From an uncultured Aquimarina sp. (lineage in GTDB: Bacteria > Bacteroidota > Bacteroidia > Flavobacteriales > Flavobacteriaceae): a stretch of 64,000 nucleotides of DNA. Below the pieces are notes generated by a model. The model was not told the origin of the DNA. It made no database searches and worked only from the letters and a program-made list of their open reading frames with translations. The stretch covers positions 124,001-188,000 of the forward strand of contig CANMLL010000010.1 of assembly GCA_947498775.1 (NCBI GenBank), given 5' to 3'. Below are positions 21,646 through 30,476 of the stretch, one piece after another (position 1 is the stretch's first letter; every line of letters begins with the position of its first letter). The position numbers and the translations under genes were made by a program.

Positions 21646-23259
21646 ATGGAACCACTGTATCCAATTACGAAAACGTTTTCGTTAAAGCATTACGGTATTA
21701 AAGATGCTACAATGCGCTACCAATTATCTCCTAAAGAATTACAGGAAGAGGTATTGCAAAAAGGTCAAGGGCAACGTACAAATTCTGGTACACTCGCTAT
21801 CAATACCGGTGAGTTTACTGGTCGTTCTCCCATGGATCGATTTATTGTTAAAGATCACATCACCAAAGATAAGGTCTGGTGGGGTGATATTAATATCCCT
21901 TTTGAATCTGATGCATTTGATGCATTGTATGATAAGGTAACAGACTATCTCTCTGGAAAAGAAATTTTTGTGCGGGATAGTTATGCATGTGCAGATCCCG
22001 AGTATAGGTTAAATATTAGAGTGATCAACGAGTATCCATGGTCTAATATGTTTGCGTATAACATGTTTTTAAGACCAACTGAAGAAGAATTGAAAGATTT
22101 CGACCCAGAGTGGACGGTGATTAACGCTCCTGGTTTTATGGCAGATCCAAAAGTTGATGCAACCAGACAACATAATTTTGCAATTTTAAACTTTGATAGA
22201 AAAGTTGCACTTATTGGTGGTACTGGATATACCGGAGAGATTAAGAAAGGAATCTTTTCTGCATTAAATTTTATTCTCCCTGTAGAACGTGATTGCTTTC
22301 CGATGCATTGTTCTGCTAATATTGGAGAAGAAGGAGATACGGCTATATTCTTTGGGCTTTCGGGTACGGGTAAAACGACTTTGTCTACCGATCCTAATCG
22401 CAAGTTAATTGGTGATGATGAGCACGGTTGGACCAAAGAAAATACGATCTTCAATTTTGAAGGAGGTTGTTATGCAAAAGTAATTGATCTTTCTGCAGAA
22501 AAAGAGCCTGAAATATTTGGAGCGATTAAGGAAGGAGCAATCCTGGAAAATGTAATCCTCAAAAATGGTGAAGTAGATTATGCAGATACCTCAATTACTC
22601 AAAATACACGAGTAAGTTATCCAATTTATCATATTGAAAATATTCAGACCCCTTCGATTGGCAAAAATCCAAAGAACATATTCTTTCTAACGGCTGATGC
22701 CTTTGGAGTAATGCCTCCGATATCAAAACTAACACCAAGCCAGGCGGCATATCATTTTATATCTGGATATACTGCAAAGGTTGCAGGAACCGAAGCAGGA
22801 GTTGTAGAACCGCAACCTTCTTTTTCAGCATGTTTTGGAGCACCATTTATGCCACTACATCCAGCGGAGTATGCCGAAATGTTAGTTAAGAAAATGAAAG
22901 ACACTGGAGTAAATGTATGGTTGGTAAATACTGGGTGGACCGGTGGTCCTTACGGAGTTGGAAGCCGAATTAAACTGAAATACACACGGGCCATGATCCA
23001 GGCAGTACTAAATGGTGATTTAGGGTTGTATTCTTATGATAACTACCATATTCATTCAGTTTTTGGAGTGGCACAACCCAGAACATGTCCTGGAGTTCCC
23101 GATAGTGTGTTAAGTCCAAGAGCGACATGGAACGATGATGAAGCATACTACAAGACTGCCTTTAAACTTACAAATGCTTTTAGAGAGAATTTCAAGAAAT
23201 TTGAGTCCTATGCCAATGAAGAGATAAGAAGAGGAGGGCCTCAGCGGTATGCTTTTTAG
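21646..23259 (+). CDS. pckA: phosphoenolpyruvate carboxykinase (ATP)
   Basis: A 537-residue ATP-type PEPCK. The Walker A motif GLSGTGKTTLSTD is at about residues 239-251, with the following GDDEHGW metal/phosphate region, GEFTGRSPMDRF and the substrate-binding NTGWTGGPYGVGSR. It converts oxaloacetate and ATP to phosphoenolpyruvate and CO2, the entry to gluconeogenesis. It is monocistronic, with its own promoter and a strong terminator at 23293. Confidence 0.97.
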   Translation: MEPLYPITKTFSLKHYGIKDATMRYQLSPKELQEEVLQKGQGQRTNSGTLAINTGEFTGRSPMDRFIVKDHITKDKVWWGDINIPFESDAFDALYDKVTDYLSGKEIFVRDSYACADPEYRLNIRVINEYPWSNMFAYNMFLRPTEEELKDFDPEWTVINAPGFMADPKVDATRQHNFAILNFDRKVALIGGTGYTGEIKKGIFSALNFILPVERDCFPMHCSANIGEEGDTAIFFGLSGTGKTTLSTDPNRKLIGDDEHGWTKENTIFNFEGGCYAKVIDLSAEKEPEIFGAIKEGAILENVILKNGEVDYADTSITQNTRVSYPIYHIENIQTPSIGKNPKNIFFLTADAFGVMPPISKLTPSQAAYHFISGYTAKVAGTEAGVVEPQPSFSACFGAPFMPLHPAEYAEMLVKKMKDTGVNVWLVNTGWTGGPYGVGSRIKLKYTRAMIQAVLNGDLGLYSYDNYHIHSVFGVAQPRTCPGVPDSVLSPRATWNDDEAYYKTAFKLTNAFRENFKKFESYANEEIRRGGPQRYAF

Positions 23260-23292
23260 CATATTAAAATACTTTTGATCCATAAATAAAAT

Positions 23293-23326
23293 AGAGCTGA
23301 AAAATACCTTTTTCGGCTCTTTTTTG
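23293..23326 (+). terminator. Rho-independent terminator after pckA
   Basis: Arms AGAGCTGAAAAA (23293-23304) and TTTTTCGGCTCT (23309-23320) with one G-T pair, a 4-base loop and a run of T. It also faces the 3' end of the SemiSWEET gene. Confidence 0.9.
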
Positions 23327-23334
23327 TTATGTTA

Positions 23335-23595
23335 CTATCGGTTTTTTAATAGGTTTTTGACCTTATAGATCAATACGATCAAGGCAAAAACAGAAGTAAC
23401 CGAGTTAGCATAAATAATAGGCTTATTTTGAATCCTGATACCGTACACCAACCATAAAAGCATACCAGTACATAATATGATATACATAGTTAGGGAGATA
23501 CCACCGGTATTTTTGGTTCTTATCGTTTTTATAGCTTGTGGCAGAAAAGATACCGTAGTAAGGGCGGCAGCGATTTGTCCAATAATTTCAGTCAA
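23335..23595 (-). CDS. SemiSWEET sugar transporter (PQ-loop)
   Basis: An 86-residue protein with three helices and the PQ motif SFLPQ at about residues 16-20, plus the GGIS turn and a following WxxYG helix (LLWLVYGI). SemiSWEETs are half-transporters that dimerise to move sugars across the inner membrane. Its start codon overlaps the end of the HAD phosphatase gene by 8 bases, so the two are translated together, suggesting a sugar and sugar-phosphate function. Confidence 0.9.
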   Translation of the reverse strand: MTEIIGQIAAALTTVSFLPQAIKTIRTKNTGGISLTMYIILCTGMLLWLVYGIRIQNKPIIYANSVTSVFALIVLIYKVKNLLKNR

Positions 23596-24247
23596 TTTGT
23601 AATAGATTTAAAATGGTTCTTTGATATTTTATCGAATACGTATCAATGGTAGTACTAGCACCTTTATTTAGTAGATGTTCAGAACTATGGCTGGTTGTAA
23701 TTCCAATGACATTCATATTTGCTCTTTTTCCTGCCAGAATCCCGCTAAAAGAGTCTTCAATAACCAAACATTTATCGGGCTGTACCTGGTCACTTGCTTT
23801 TAAGAAAATTTCAGGATTTGGCTTCCCCTTTTCTATATCTTCAGCTCCCAGGATGATGTCAAAGTAATGGCGTATATGTAATCCATCCAGAATAGAGTCA
23901 ATATTTGGTTTTTGACCCATGGTGGCTAATGCTATGGGTACATTTTTACTATTCAGAACTTGTAGAAAAGATGTGAGCCCAGATATTGGTTTTAAATGAT
24001 CAGCATATAATGCTCTATATAAACCTTCTTTTTCTTCGCTAAGATTGGTAATATCATTAGAGCTTAAGGGGTGTTTAAAATACGCTGAAAGGATCTCCTT
24101 CATTGTGCCAGGGGTATTTCTTTTGAAACATTCTTTATTTATATGTGTTTTGTATTTTTTATAAAATGTATACCAGCTTTTTCTATGATAGTCCATATTG
24201 TCGACCAAAGTTCTGTCCATATCAAAAATGACAGCGTTCGAAGTCAT
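23588..24247 (-). CDS. HAD-family sugar-phosphate phosphatase or phosphoglucomutase-like protein
   Basis: A 219-residue HAD hydrolase of the beta-phosphoglucomutase-like subgroup. Motif I is FDMDRTLVDN (nucleophile and acid/base Asp; the usual Gly is Arg here), the helical cap spans about residues 18-85, motif II is in ALATMG, and the C-terminal GKPNPEIFLKASD and VIEDSFSGILAGKRANM contain motifs III and IV. Substrate is likely a small sugar phosphate. Translation of the SemiSWEET gene begins inside its end. It is divergent from the AraC regulator at 24375. Confidence 0.87.
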   Translation of the reverse strand: MTSNAVIFDMDRTLVDNMDYHRKSWYTFYKKYKTHINKECFKRNTPGTMKEILSAYFKHPLSSNDITNLSEEKEGLYRALYADHLKPISGLTSFLQVLNSKNVPIALATMGQKPNIDSILDGLHIRHYFDIILGAEDIEKGKPNPEIFLKASDQVQPDKCLVIEDSFSGILAGKRANMNVIGITTSHSSEHLLNKGASTTIDTYSIKYQRTILNLLQID

Positions 24248-24374
24248 GAAAAAGAGTTTTTAAATGGTCATTAAAATTAATAATTGTAAAACTTTCTGAA
24301 GCTTCTAATATTAACAAGTTTACCCTTAATATTTGCAAAAAGTATTTTAGATTTGTTTAAATCAAAGGGATAAG

Positions 24375-25232
24375 ATGTCAAGTATTGAAGTAGAAAGTAT
24401 AATTAGAGATGTGGATAGTTCATTTCGGGTGATGCACTTGCAACCTTCAGACTTGTTAAAAGTCAATGATATTCATATACACCCAGAGTATGAGATTATA
24501 TATATTCCTCAAGGTTCTGGCAAACGTTTTGTGGGTTCTAAGATGAGTACATATGATGATGGCGAATTGTTATTGCTGGGGCCTAATATTCCTCATATAG
24601 GTTACAAGGACTCTTTAAGGCAAGGACATTGGCAAACAGTTATTCAGTTCGACCCTGTGATTTTTGAATCTCTTGTGGATCTTTCAGAAACTGCTCCTCT
24701 TCGCAAGTTGCTTAAACGTGCACAAAGTGGGATCATATATCAGGATCCCGTCAAACATAAATTTAGTAATGAGTTTAAAAGCCTATCCCAAAAAGCTGGT
24801 TTTGACCGGTTGTTTTTCTTGCTTAACCTTCTTAAGGATCTTTCGACTACGGGGTACTATCAAACATTAGATTACGATCAAAATTATGATATCACTAGCA
24901 GCAAAGAACAAACTCGTTTTTCTTTGGTGTTTACATATATTAAGGATCGATATAAGAAAGAGCCAACATTAAAAGAGGTTGCAAAGCTGATGGCGATGCA
25001 TCCCTCAGCTTTTTGCAGGTTTCTTAAAAAACATACACAAAAAACGTTTGTGCAATTAGTAAATGAATACAGGATCAGGCAATCTTGTATCTTGTTGATG
25101 GAGAGTAAATTGAATATTTCAGAAATAGGATACGAATCTGGTTTTGATACCTTGTCTTATTTTAATAAGAAATTTAGAGAACTTATGAAGATGAGCCCTA
25201 GTCAGTATCGCCAACTGTATGGCATTAAATAA
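24375..25232 (+). CDS. AraC family regulator with cupin sensor domain
   Basis: A 285-residue regulator: residues ~15-120 form an AraC-type cupin sugar-sensing domain (HIHPEYEIIYIPQGSGKRFVG, LLLLGPNIPHIGY), and ~190-285 form two helix-turn-helices (EPTLKEVAKLMAMHPSAFCRFLKKHTQKTF, then ISEIGYESGFDTLSYFNKKFRELMKMSPSQYR). It is divergent from the HAD-SemiSWEET pair, with 127 bases between, so control of that operon by a sugar is a natural hypothesis. A hairpin terminator follows. Confidence 0.9.
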   Translation: MSSIEVESIIRDVDSSFRVMHLQPSDLLKVNDIHIHPEYEIIYIPQGSGKRFVGSKMSTYDDGELLLLGPNIPHIGYKDSLRQGHWQTVIQFDPVIFESLVDLSETAPLRKLLKRAQSGIIYQDPVKHKFSNEFKSLSQKAGFDRLFFLLNLLKDLSTTGYYQTLDYDQNYDITSSKEQTRFSLVFTYIKDRYKKEPTLKEVAKLMAMHPSAFCRFLKKHTQKTFVQLVNEYRIRQSCILLMESKLNISEIGYESGFDTLSYFNKKFRELMKMSPSQYRQLYGIK

Positions 25233-25241
25233 TTACAAAAA

Positions 25242-25266
25242 AAATCGCCTAAAATTTAGACGATTT
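25242..25266. terminator. hairpin between the AraC gene and hemD
   Basis: AAATCGCCTAAA (25242-25253) pairs with TTTAGACGATTT (25255-25266) with one mismatch. A-rich and T-rich flanks make it usable from both sides by the convergent genes. Confidence 0.6.
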
Positions 25267-25284
25267 GATGCTGTTTTATAAAAC

Positions 25285-26031
25285 TCATTTTTTATTCGCT
25301 TCTTTAATGTATTTCTGAAGCGCCATAGTCATTGATGGAGTTTCTGGTGTAGGAGCTTGTATATCAACTACTAGATTATGCTCTTCAGCTGCTTTCACTG
25401 TAGAATTTCCAAAAACGGCAATTCTGGTATCATTTTGCTTAAAATCAGGGAAGTTTTCAAATAAAGATTGTATTCCTGAAGGACTAAAGAAAACTAATAT
25501 GTCATAAAACACATCTCTTAAGTCAGATAAATCACTAACAACAGTTTTATAAAAAACTCCTTGTTTCCAGTCTACTTTAAGAGTATTTAAAGTATCAGGA
25601 ATTAGAGGTTTTAATTTATCAGAAGAAGGCAATAAGAACTTTTCATTTTTATATTTCTTAATCAAAGGGGCAAGCTCCTGAAAAGTACGTTTACCTACAT
25701 AGATTTTCCTTTTACGATAAACTACATATTTCTGCAAATAATAGGCTACAGCCTCACTTTGACAAAAATATTTAAGGGTGTCGGGAACTTTGTGACGCAT
25801 TTCCTCTGCAATTCTGAAAAAATGATCAACAGAGTTGCGACTTGTAAGAACAATAGCAGTGTATTGTGATAAATCCACTTTTTGTAACCTTACTTCCTTT
25901 GCATCAACTCCTTCAACATGAATAAATGGGATAAAGTCAATTTTTACTTTTTCCTTTTCTTCTAAATCAAAATAAGGTGAATTTTCCACTTTAGGCTCTG
26001 GTTGCGAGACCAAAATTGTTTTCACTTTCAT
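25285..26031 (-). CDS. hemD: uroporphyrinogen-III synthase
   Basis: About 248 residues from ATG 26031 (an earlier ATG at 26052 adds seven residues that lie outside the family pattern). The fold is recognisable from VKTILVSQPEP, the segment YTAIVLTSRNSVDHFF and the C-terminal ILVFFSPSGIQSLFENFP with IAVFGNSTVKAAEEHNL, which is the HemD second-domain signature. It cyclises hydroxymethylbilane to uroporphyrinogen III for haem. It lies 29 bases downstream of the DUF4271 gene, the usual pairing in Bacteroidota. Confidence 0.88.
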   Translation of the reverse strand: MKVKTILVSQPEPKVENSPYFDLEEKEKVKIDFIPFIHVEGVDAKEVRLQKVDLSQYTAIVLTSRNSVDHFFRIAEEMRHKVPDTLKYFCQSEAVAYYLQKYVVYRKRKIYVGKRTFQELAPLIKKYKNEKFLLPSSDKLKPLIPDTLNTLKVDWKQGVFYKTVVSDLSDLRDVFYDILVFFSPSGIQSLFENFPDFKQNDTRIAVFGNSTVKAAEEHNLVVDIQAPTPETPSMTMALQKYIKEANKK

Positions 26032-26060
26032 ATATATTCTTTTTGTAACCATCCTACTAA

Positions 26061-26714
26061 TTACTTAATAAGCTTGTACAGTATAAAATAGGGTGCGATT
26101 TCAAGTGCGCAAAGATACAAAATAAAATAAAACAAGTGGTTTAAAATTATAGTTTCATTTTTTCTGTAAAACGAAATGAGTACAATAATGTTCAAAATAA
26201 GTAACAAAACTAAGAATACCGTAAAAATAATCTTTGAAGGCTGAAAGGTATAGATGAATACTATATTGATAGGTAGCAGCATTATTCCCATAAAATTACG
26301 ATAGGATACTTTGTAGAACAAATACTCATTAACGATATCATCAATGGAAAAAATAGTAGCAATAATTTTTTCAACTAGTAATTTACAAAGCACGATGACT
26401 GCATATATTATAGCAATTTTAAAAAACAAGATGACATCCGAGGATGCTACTTCTATTTCAAAAATGCCAAAACATAAATATAAAAATAGAGATACCGAGG
26501 CAATCTGCAAGACTAATAAGACTGCGTTGAAAGGAGAAGAAAGTCTATTAGGTTTTTGATAGGATATAATATACTTATTGTTACTAAAAAGCATCATAAA
26601 ATCGGCAAACCTAAGTGCATTTAATCCTTTTGCTGTTACCAACAATCCAAGGCATATTAAAAACAAGATGGTAAGCCAATTAGTAGTTACAATTTCTCGC
26701 GTAATACATTCCAT
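26061..26714 (-). CDS. DUF4271 membrane protein upstream of hemD
   Basis: About 217 residues, with roughly six hydrophobic segments and the family pattern around LRFADFMMLFSNNKY near the N-terminus. I start at ATG 26714, the first with a typical N-terminus (MECITREIVTTNW); the 26744 ATG adds ten residues. The family consistently sits next to hemD in Bacteroidota, but its role is not known; a function in haem synthesis or envelope assembly is only inference. The divergent glycosyltransferase gene starts 96 bases upstream. Confidence 0.82.
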   Translation of the reverse strand: MECITREIVTTNWLTILFLICLGLLVTAKGLNALRFADFMMLFSNNKYIISYQKPNRLSSPFNAVLLVLQIASVSLFLYLCFGIFEIEVASSDVILFFKIAIIYAVIVLCKLLVEKIIATIFSIDDIVNEYLFYKVSYRNFMGIMLLPINIVFIYTFQPSKIIFTVFLVLLLILNIIVLISFYRKNETIILNHLFYFILYLCALEIAPYFILYKLIK

Positions 26715-26784
26715 ATATCTATAAAGAGATAAAATTACAACCAATTAACTCATAAAAACAAAAAAATCGGTATGATTATTTAAC

Positions 26785-26792
26785 TATATTTG
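26785..26792 (+). promoter_or_regulatory. -7 promoter element for the glycosyltransferase-pyrC operon
   Basis: TATATTTG matches TAnnTTTG exactly, 18 bases before ATG 26810. No good TTG is at -33. Confidence 0.5.
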
Positions 26793-26809
26793 CTTGAAAA
26801 ATAGCATTG

Positions 26810-27541
26810 ATGGCAGAGGCTTTAGTCATTATTCCTACCTATAATGAAATTGAAAATGTGGAGCGTATCATTAAGAATGTGTTTTCGCTTCAGCGCGATT
26901 TTCATATACTTATTGTAGATGATAACTCTCCCGACGGGACAGGCGCCAAGGTAAAAGAATTACAATTAGAATATCCAGAAAGTCTTTTTTTACTTGAGCG
27001 AGCAGGTAAATTGGGGCTAGGTACTGCATATATTGCTGGTTTTAAATGGGCTCTAGAGCGTTCTTATGAGTATATTTTTGAGATGGATGCTGATTTTTCA
27101 CATAATCCTAATGATCTCATACGATTATACAATGCTTGCTCAAAAGGAACTTCCCAAGTCGCCATAGGCTCTAGATATGTTACGGGAGTAAATGTTGTAA
27201 ACTGGCCAATGGGGCGTGTTTTGTTATCTTGGGTGGCTTCAAAATACGTTCGATTTATTACCGGAATGAATATTCATGACACAACTGCCGGATTTATCTG
27301 TTATAAAAGAGAAGTTCTTGAGAAAATAAATCTGGATAAGATTAGATTCGTGGGATATGCTTTTCAGATTGAAATGAAATTTAAAGCATATTTGCTGAAA
27401 TTTAAAATCAAAGAAATTCCAGTGGTTTTTACTGATAGAACCAAAGGTAATTCAAAAATGAGCAAAGGAATTATTTCTGAAGCTGTTTTTGGAGTAATAA
27501 AAATGAAATTTAAAAGCTTGTTTAGACGTTACGAAATATGA
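26810..27541 (+). CDS. polyprenyl-phosphate mannose/glucose synthase-like glycosyltransferase (GT2)
   Basis: A 243-residue protein of the dolichyl-phosphate mannosyltransferase type: LVIIPTYNEIENVERII, the nucleotide-sugar region IVDDNSPDGTG, the metal-binding FEMDADFSHNP and acceptor region HDTTAGFICYKREVL. It has no C-terminal transmembrane pair, so it is the soluble, membrane-associated form. It would make polyprenyl-phosphate hexose for glycosylation of envelope polymers or proteins. It starts at ATG 26810 (a TTG codon precedes) and overlaps pyrC by 4 bases (ATGA). Confidence 0.88.
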   Translation: MAEALVIIPTYNEIENVERIIKNVFSLQRDFHILIVDDNSPDGTGAKVKELQLEYPESLFLLERAGKLGLGTAYIAGFKWALERSYEYIFEMDADFSHNPNDLIRLYNACSKGTSQVAIGSRYVTGVNVVNWPMGRVLLSWVASKYVRFITGMNIHDTTAGFICYKREVLEKINLDKIRFVGYAFQIEMKFKAYLLKFKIKEIPVVFTDRTKGNSKMSKGIISEAVFGVIKMKFKSLFRRYEI

Positions 27542-28884
27542 TTATGAATAAGGTGCTTATAAAAAATGCAAATATCGTTAATGAAGGAACGATATGTAAT
27601 GGAGATGTATATATAGAAAATGGGATTTTCAAAGAAATAGCCTCGCAAATAAGTGCAAAGTCTCCCGATGTTCAGATTTTTGATGCTGAAGGAAAATACT
27701 TATTACCCGGCGTTATTGATGATCAGGTACATTTTAGAGAACCAGGATTAACACATAAAGCGACTATAGAAACTGAATCCCGAGCAGCCGTTGCCGGAGG
27801 AATCACTTCTTTTATAGAAATGCCCAACACGGTTCCGCAGACCACCACTATCGAAAAGCTTGAAGAGAAATTCGATATTGCTTCAAAAACAAGTTATGCC
27901 AATTACTCTTTTATGTTTGGGGGTACCAATGACAATCTTGATGAAATTTTGAAAGTTGATCCAAAAAAGGTAGCAGGACTCAAATTATTCTTGGGTTCAT
28001 CAACCGGAAATATGCTCGTAGATGATCCTGGCGTATTAGAAAAGATATTTTCCTCTACAGATTTGGTAATTTCAGTTCACTGTGAAGATGAACAAACTAT
28101 TAAAGATAACACAGTAAAATATAAGGAAGAATACGGAGACGATATTCCGATAGAAATGCATCCTATTATTCGAAGCGAAGAAGCTTGTTATATTTCTTCG
28201 TCAAATGCAGTAGCCCTTGCCAAAAAAACCGGTGCCAGGCTTCATGTTTTTCATCTTTCTACGGCAAAAGAACTAGAGTTATTCACTAATGATATTCCGT
28301 TACAGGAAAAAAAGATAACCGCCGAGGTTTGTATTCATCATTTGTGGTTTTCTGATGCAGATTATAAAGAAAAAGGAACCTTAATCAAATGGAACCCTGC
28401 AGTAAAAACAGCGCAGGATAGATCGGCATTGTTTGAGGCATTATTGGATGATAGATTAGATGTAATTGCAACCGATCACGCTCCGCATACTTCCGAAGAA
28501 AAAGAAAATGTATATACCAAAGCACCATCTGGAGGGCCATTGGTACAACATGCACTACCAGCAATGTTAGAATTTTATCATCAGGATAAAATTAGCTTAG
28601 AAAAGATCGTTGAAAAAATGTGTCATAATCCTGCAATTCTATTTCAGGTAGAAAAAAGAGGATTCATCAAAGAAGGATATCACGCCGATGCTGTATTGGT
28701 AGATATAAATGCGCCATGGACGGTAAACAAGGAAAATATTGCCTACAAATGCGGTTGGTCTCCTTTTGAAGGTACTACGTTTAAATCAAGGATTACACAT
28801 ACATTCATTAACGGAAGTTTGGTTTACAAGAACTTTAAATTCTATGATGTTAAAAATGCGCAACGATTAACTTTTAACAGATGA
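27538..28884 (+). CDS. pyrC: dihydroorotase
   Basis: A 448-residue amidohydrolase of the class I dihydroorotase type. Zinc ligands are visible in LPGVIDDQVHFREPG, later His in VSVHCEDE and FHLSTAKELE, and the catalytic Asp in ATDHAPH. The segment IEMPNTVPQTTT is typical. It catalyses ring closure of carbamoyl aspartate in pyrimidine synthesis, the counterpart of the salvage by Upp at 4.7 kb. Its start overlaps the glycosyltransferase stop, and the lipoprotein gene's start overlaps its own stop by 4 bases: one operon. Confidence 0.95.
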   Translation: MIMNKVLIKNANIVNEGTICNGDVYIENGIFKEIASQISAKSPDVQIFDAEGKYLLPGVIDDQVHFREPGLTHKATIETESRAAVAGGITSFIEMPNTVPQTTTIEKLEEKFDIASKTSYANYSFMFGGTNDNLDEILKVDPKKVAGLKLFLGSSTGNMLVDDPGVLEKIFSSTDLVISVHCEDEQTIKDNTVKYKEEYGDDIPIEMHPIIRSEEACYISSSNAVALAKKTGARLHVFHLSTAKELELFTNDIPLQEKKITAEVCIHHLWFSDADYKEKGTLIKWNPAVKTAQDRSALFEALLDDRLDVIATDHAPHTSEEKENVYTKAPSGGPLVQHALPAMLEFYHQDKISLEKIVEKMCHNPAILFQVEKRGFIKEGYHADAVLVDINAPWTVNKENIAYKCGWSPFEGTTFKSRITHTFINGSLVYKNFKFYDVKNAQRLTFNR

Positions 28885-29381
28885 TTAAAAAGTATACATA
28901 CCTCATATTGATTTTGGCCGTTTTTTCGTGCCAGAGCCTGGATAAACCGCCCAAGCCAGAGGTGTTAATTGAGGAAGATAAAATGGTAGAAATTCTTACA
29001 GATATAGCATTTGTAAAAGCGGCAAAAACAACCTACAGAAAAGTACTGGAGATAGAAAAGATCAATCCTGAAGCTTATATTCTTAAAAAACATAAAATAG
29101 ATAGTGCTGTTTTTACGCAAAACAATATTTGGTACGCTAGTCAATTAGAAAAATACGAACAAATTTTCACCAGAGTAAAAACTAATTTGGAAGCATCCAA
29201 AAATAAATATGAGAAGCTTAAAAAAGAAGAAGATTCGATAAAGAAAGTACAGGATTCTATCAAAAAAATTAAAGATACACTGGATACAAAAAAAATACTT
29301 AGTAAAGAAGAAAGACAGATAGAGGAAGATATAGAAAAGGCAAAAGCCAAACGACTTAATGCTTCTTCAGAAAAAGAGTAG
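28881..29381 (+). CDS. DUF4296 lipoprotein
   Basis: A 166-residue protein with a lipoprotein signal (lipobox VFSC, Cys at residue 17) and the DUF4296 core (LIEEDKMVEILTDIAFVKAAKTTY, then KHKIDSAVFTQNNIWYASQLEKYEQIF). The C-terminal third is a highly charged coiled coil with many Lys and Glu. It should be outer-membrane- or periplasm-attached; the function is unknown. It is the last gene of the glycosyltransferase-pyrC operon, and its final 26 bases overlap the 3' end of the convergent epimerase gene. Confidence 0.88.
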   Translation: MIKKYTYLILILAVFSCQSLDKPPKPEVLIEEDKMVEILTDIAFVKAAKTTYRKVLEIEKINPEAYILKKHKIDSAVFTQNNIWYASQLEKYEQIFTRVKTNLEASKNKYEKLKKEEDSIKKVQDSIKKIKDTLDTKKILSKEERQIEEDIEKAKAKRLNASSEKE

Positions 29382-30366
29382 CAGTCTCTTGGATCCCTTT
29401 TTTTATGGGTGTAAAGGTATAGTTAAGCTCTTCTTTTACTTTGTCGTTTTTGTAGAATGACTTCGATAAAGCACTGTGTATAGAAGATTTAAATATAGAT
29501 CGTTTTGTTCTGAAAAGCAAATAGCCTAATAATTGAAGATAATACGCGAGTTTTAATAAAAATAAAGAAGCCTCGCGGGTTGGAACTGGTTTGCGTAATG
29601 CTGCTGCGATCATACCAAAAGCCTCTTTATAACTTAAGTTTTCTGCTACTACGATGTACCTTTGATTAGTATAATTGCCATTCATGAGTTGGTGCATGAT
29701 AGTAATAACATCGGTTACGGCAACATATCCGGTAGTGCCTGTAGTATAGTATTTCATGCCGGCATGTATTCTTTTAAACAAGTAGCCGCTTCCATCATTA
29801 AAAAATCCAGGGCCAATGATAATACCTGGATTAATGATAACAACGTTAAGGTTCTCTTGGGTTCCTCTCCATACTTCCATTTCTGCGCCATATTTTGTGA
29901 TAGCATATACCGATTTCTGGGTTTCAGGATTCCATTCTGCAGTCTCGTCAATAAAAGATAAAGCAGGATCTTCTTCCAGGGTAGCTATCGAGCTCACATA
30001 GCACAATTTTTTTATGTTATGGATCAGACAAAGGTTTACAATGTTTGCCGTTCCTTCTATATTTACTTTCCGCAGTTTTTTATAATGTTTGGGATTGAAG
30101 GTGATCCATGCAGCACAATGATATACATAGGTGATATCAATAAAAGCATCGGTTAACGAGGGGATATCGGTTAGATCACCTTTAACCCATTGGATAGTGT
30201 CAAATAATGCCGCTTGTTGTTCTTCAAAATAATAAGAAAACACTTCTCTGGCATGTTCTTTCTTGGCTTCTGATCTATAAAGTGCCCGTACTTCTTGTTT
30301 TTCCTGTACCAGCTTAACCAATAAATGAGTTCCTACTAAACCTGTTGCTCCTGTGACTAATATCAT
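29356..30366 (-). CDS. NAD-dependent epimerase/dehydratase family protein (extended SDR)
   Basis: A 336-residue extended SDR. The N-terminal GATGLVGTHLL binds NAD(P); the catalytic YAITK (Tyr and Lys four apart) sits around residue 153, with Ser nearby in YVSSIATL. The type is the 3-beta-HSD/dihydroflavonol reductase-like branch. The substrate is unknown. The 3' end overlaps the DUF4296 gene by 26 bases on the opposite strand. The upstream gap to tyrS is 110 bases. Confidence 0.85.
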   Translation of the reverse strand: MILVTGATGLVGTHLLVKLVQEKQEVRALYRSEAKKEHAREVFSYYFEEQQAALFDTIQWVKGDLTDIPSLTDAFIDITYVYHCAAWITFNPKHYKKLRKVNIEGTANIVNLCLIHNIKKLCYVSSIATLEEDPALSFIDETAEWNPETQKSVYAITKYGAEMEVWRGTQENLNVVIINPGIIIGPGFFNDGSGYLFKRIHAGMKYYTTGTTGYVAVTDVITIMHQLMNGNYTNQRYIVVAENLSYKEAFGMIAAALRKPVPTREASLFLLKLAYYLQLLGYLLFRTKRSIFKSSIHSALSKSFYKNDKVKEELNYTFTPIKKGIQETATLFLKKH

Positions 30367-30443
30367 GGTGTGTATAATGCGATACTAAAGTAAGTATATT
30401 TTGGATTTCTGCCGTAATCGTAGCTCAATATTATCCATATTTT

Positions 30444-30451
30444 TATCTTTG
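30444..30451 (+). promoter_or_regulatory. -7 promoter element for tyrS
   Basis: TATCTTTG, an exact TAnnTTTG, 25 bases before the ATG at 30477. No clear -33 TTG. Confidence 0.5.
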
Positions 30452-30476
30452 TCGCTTGTAAAGGAAATAGAGAAAA

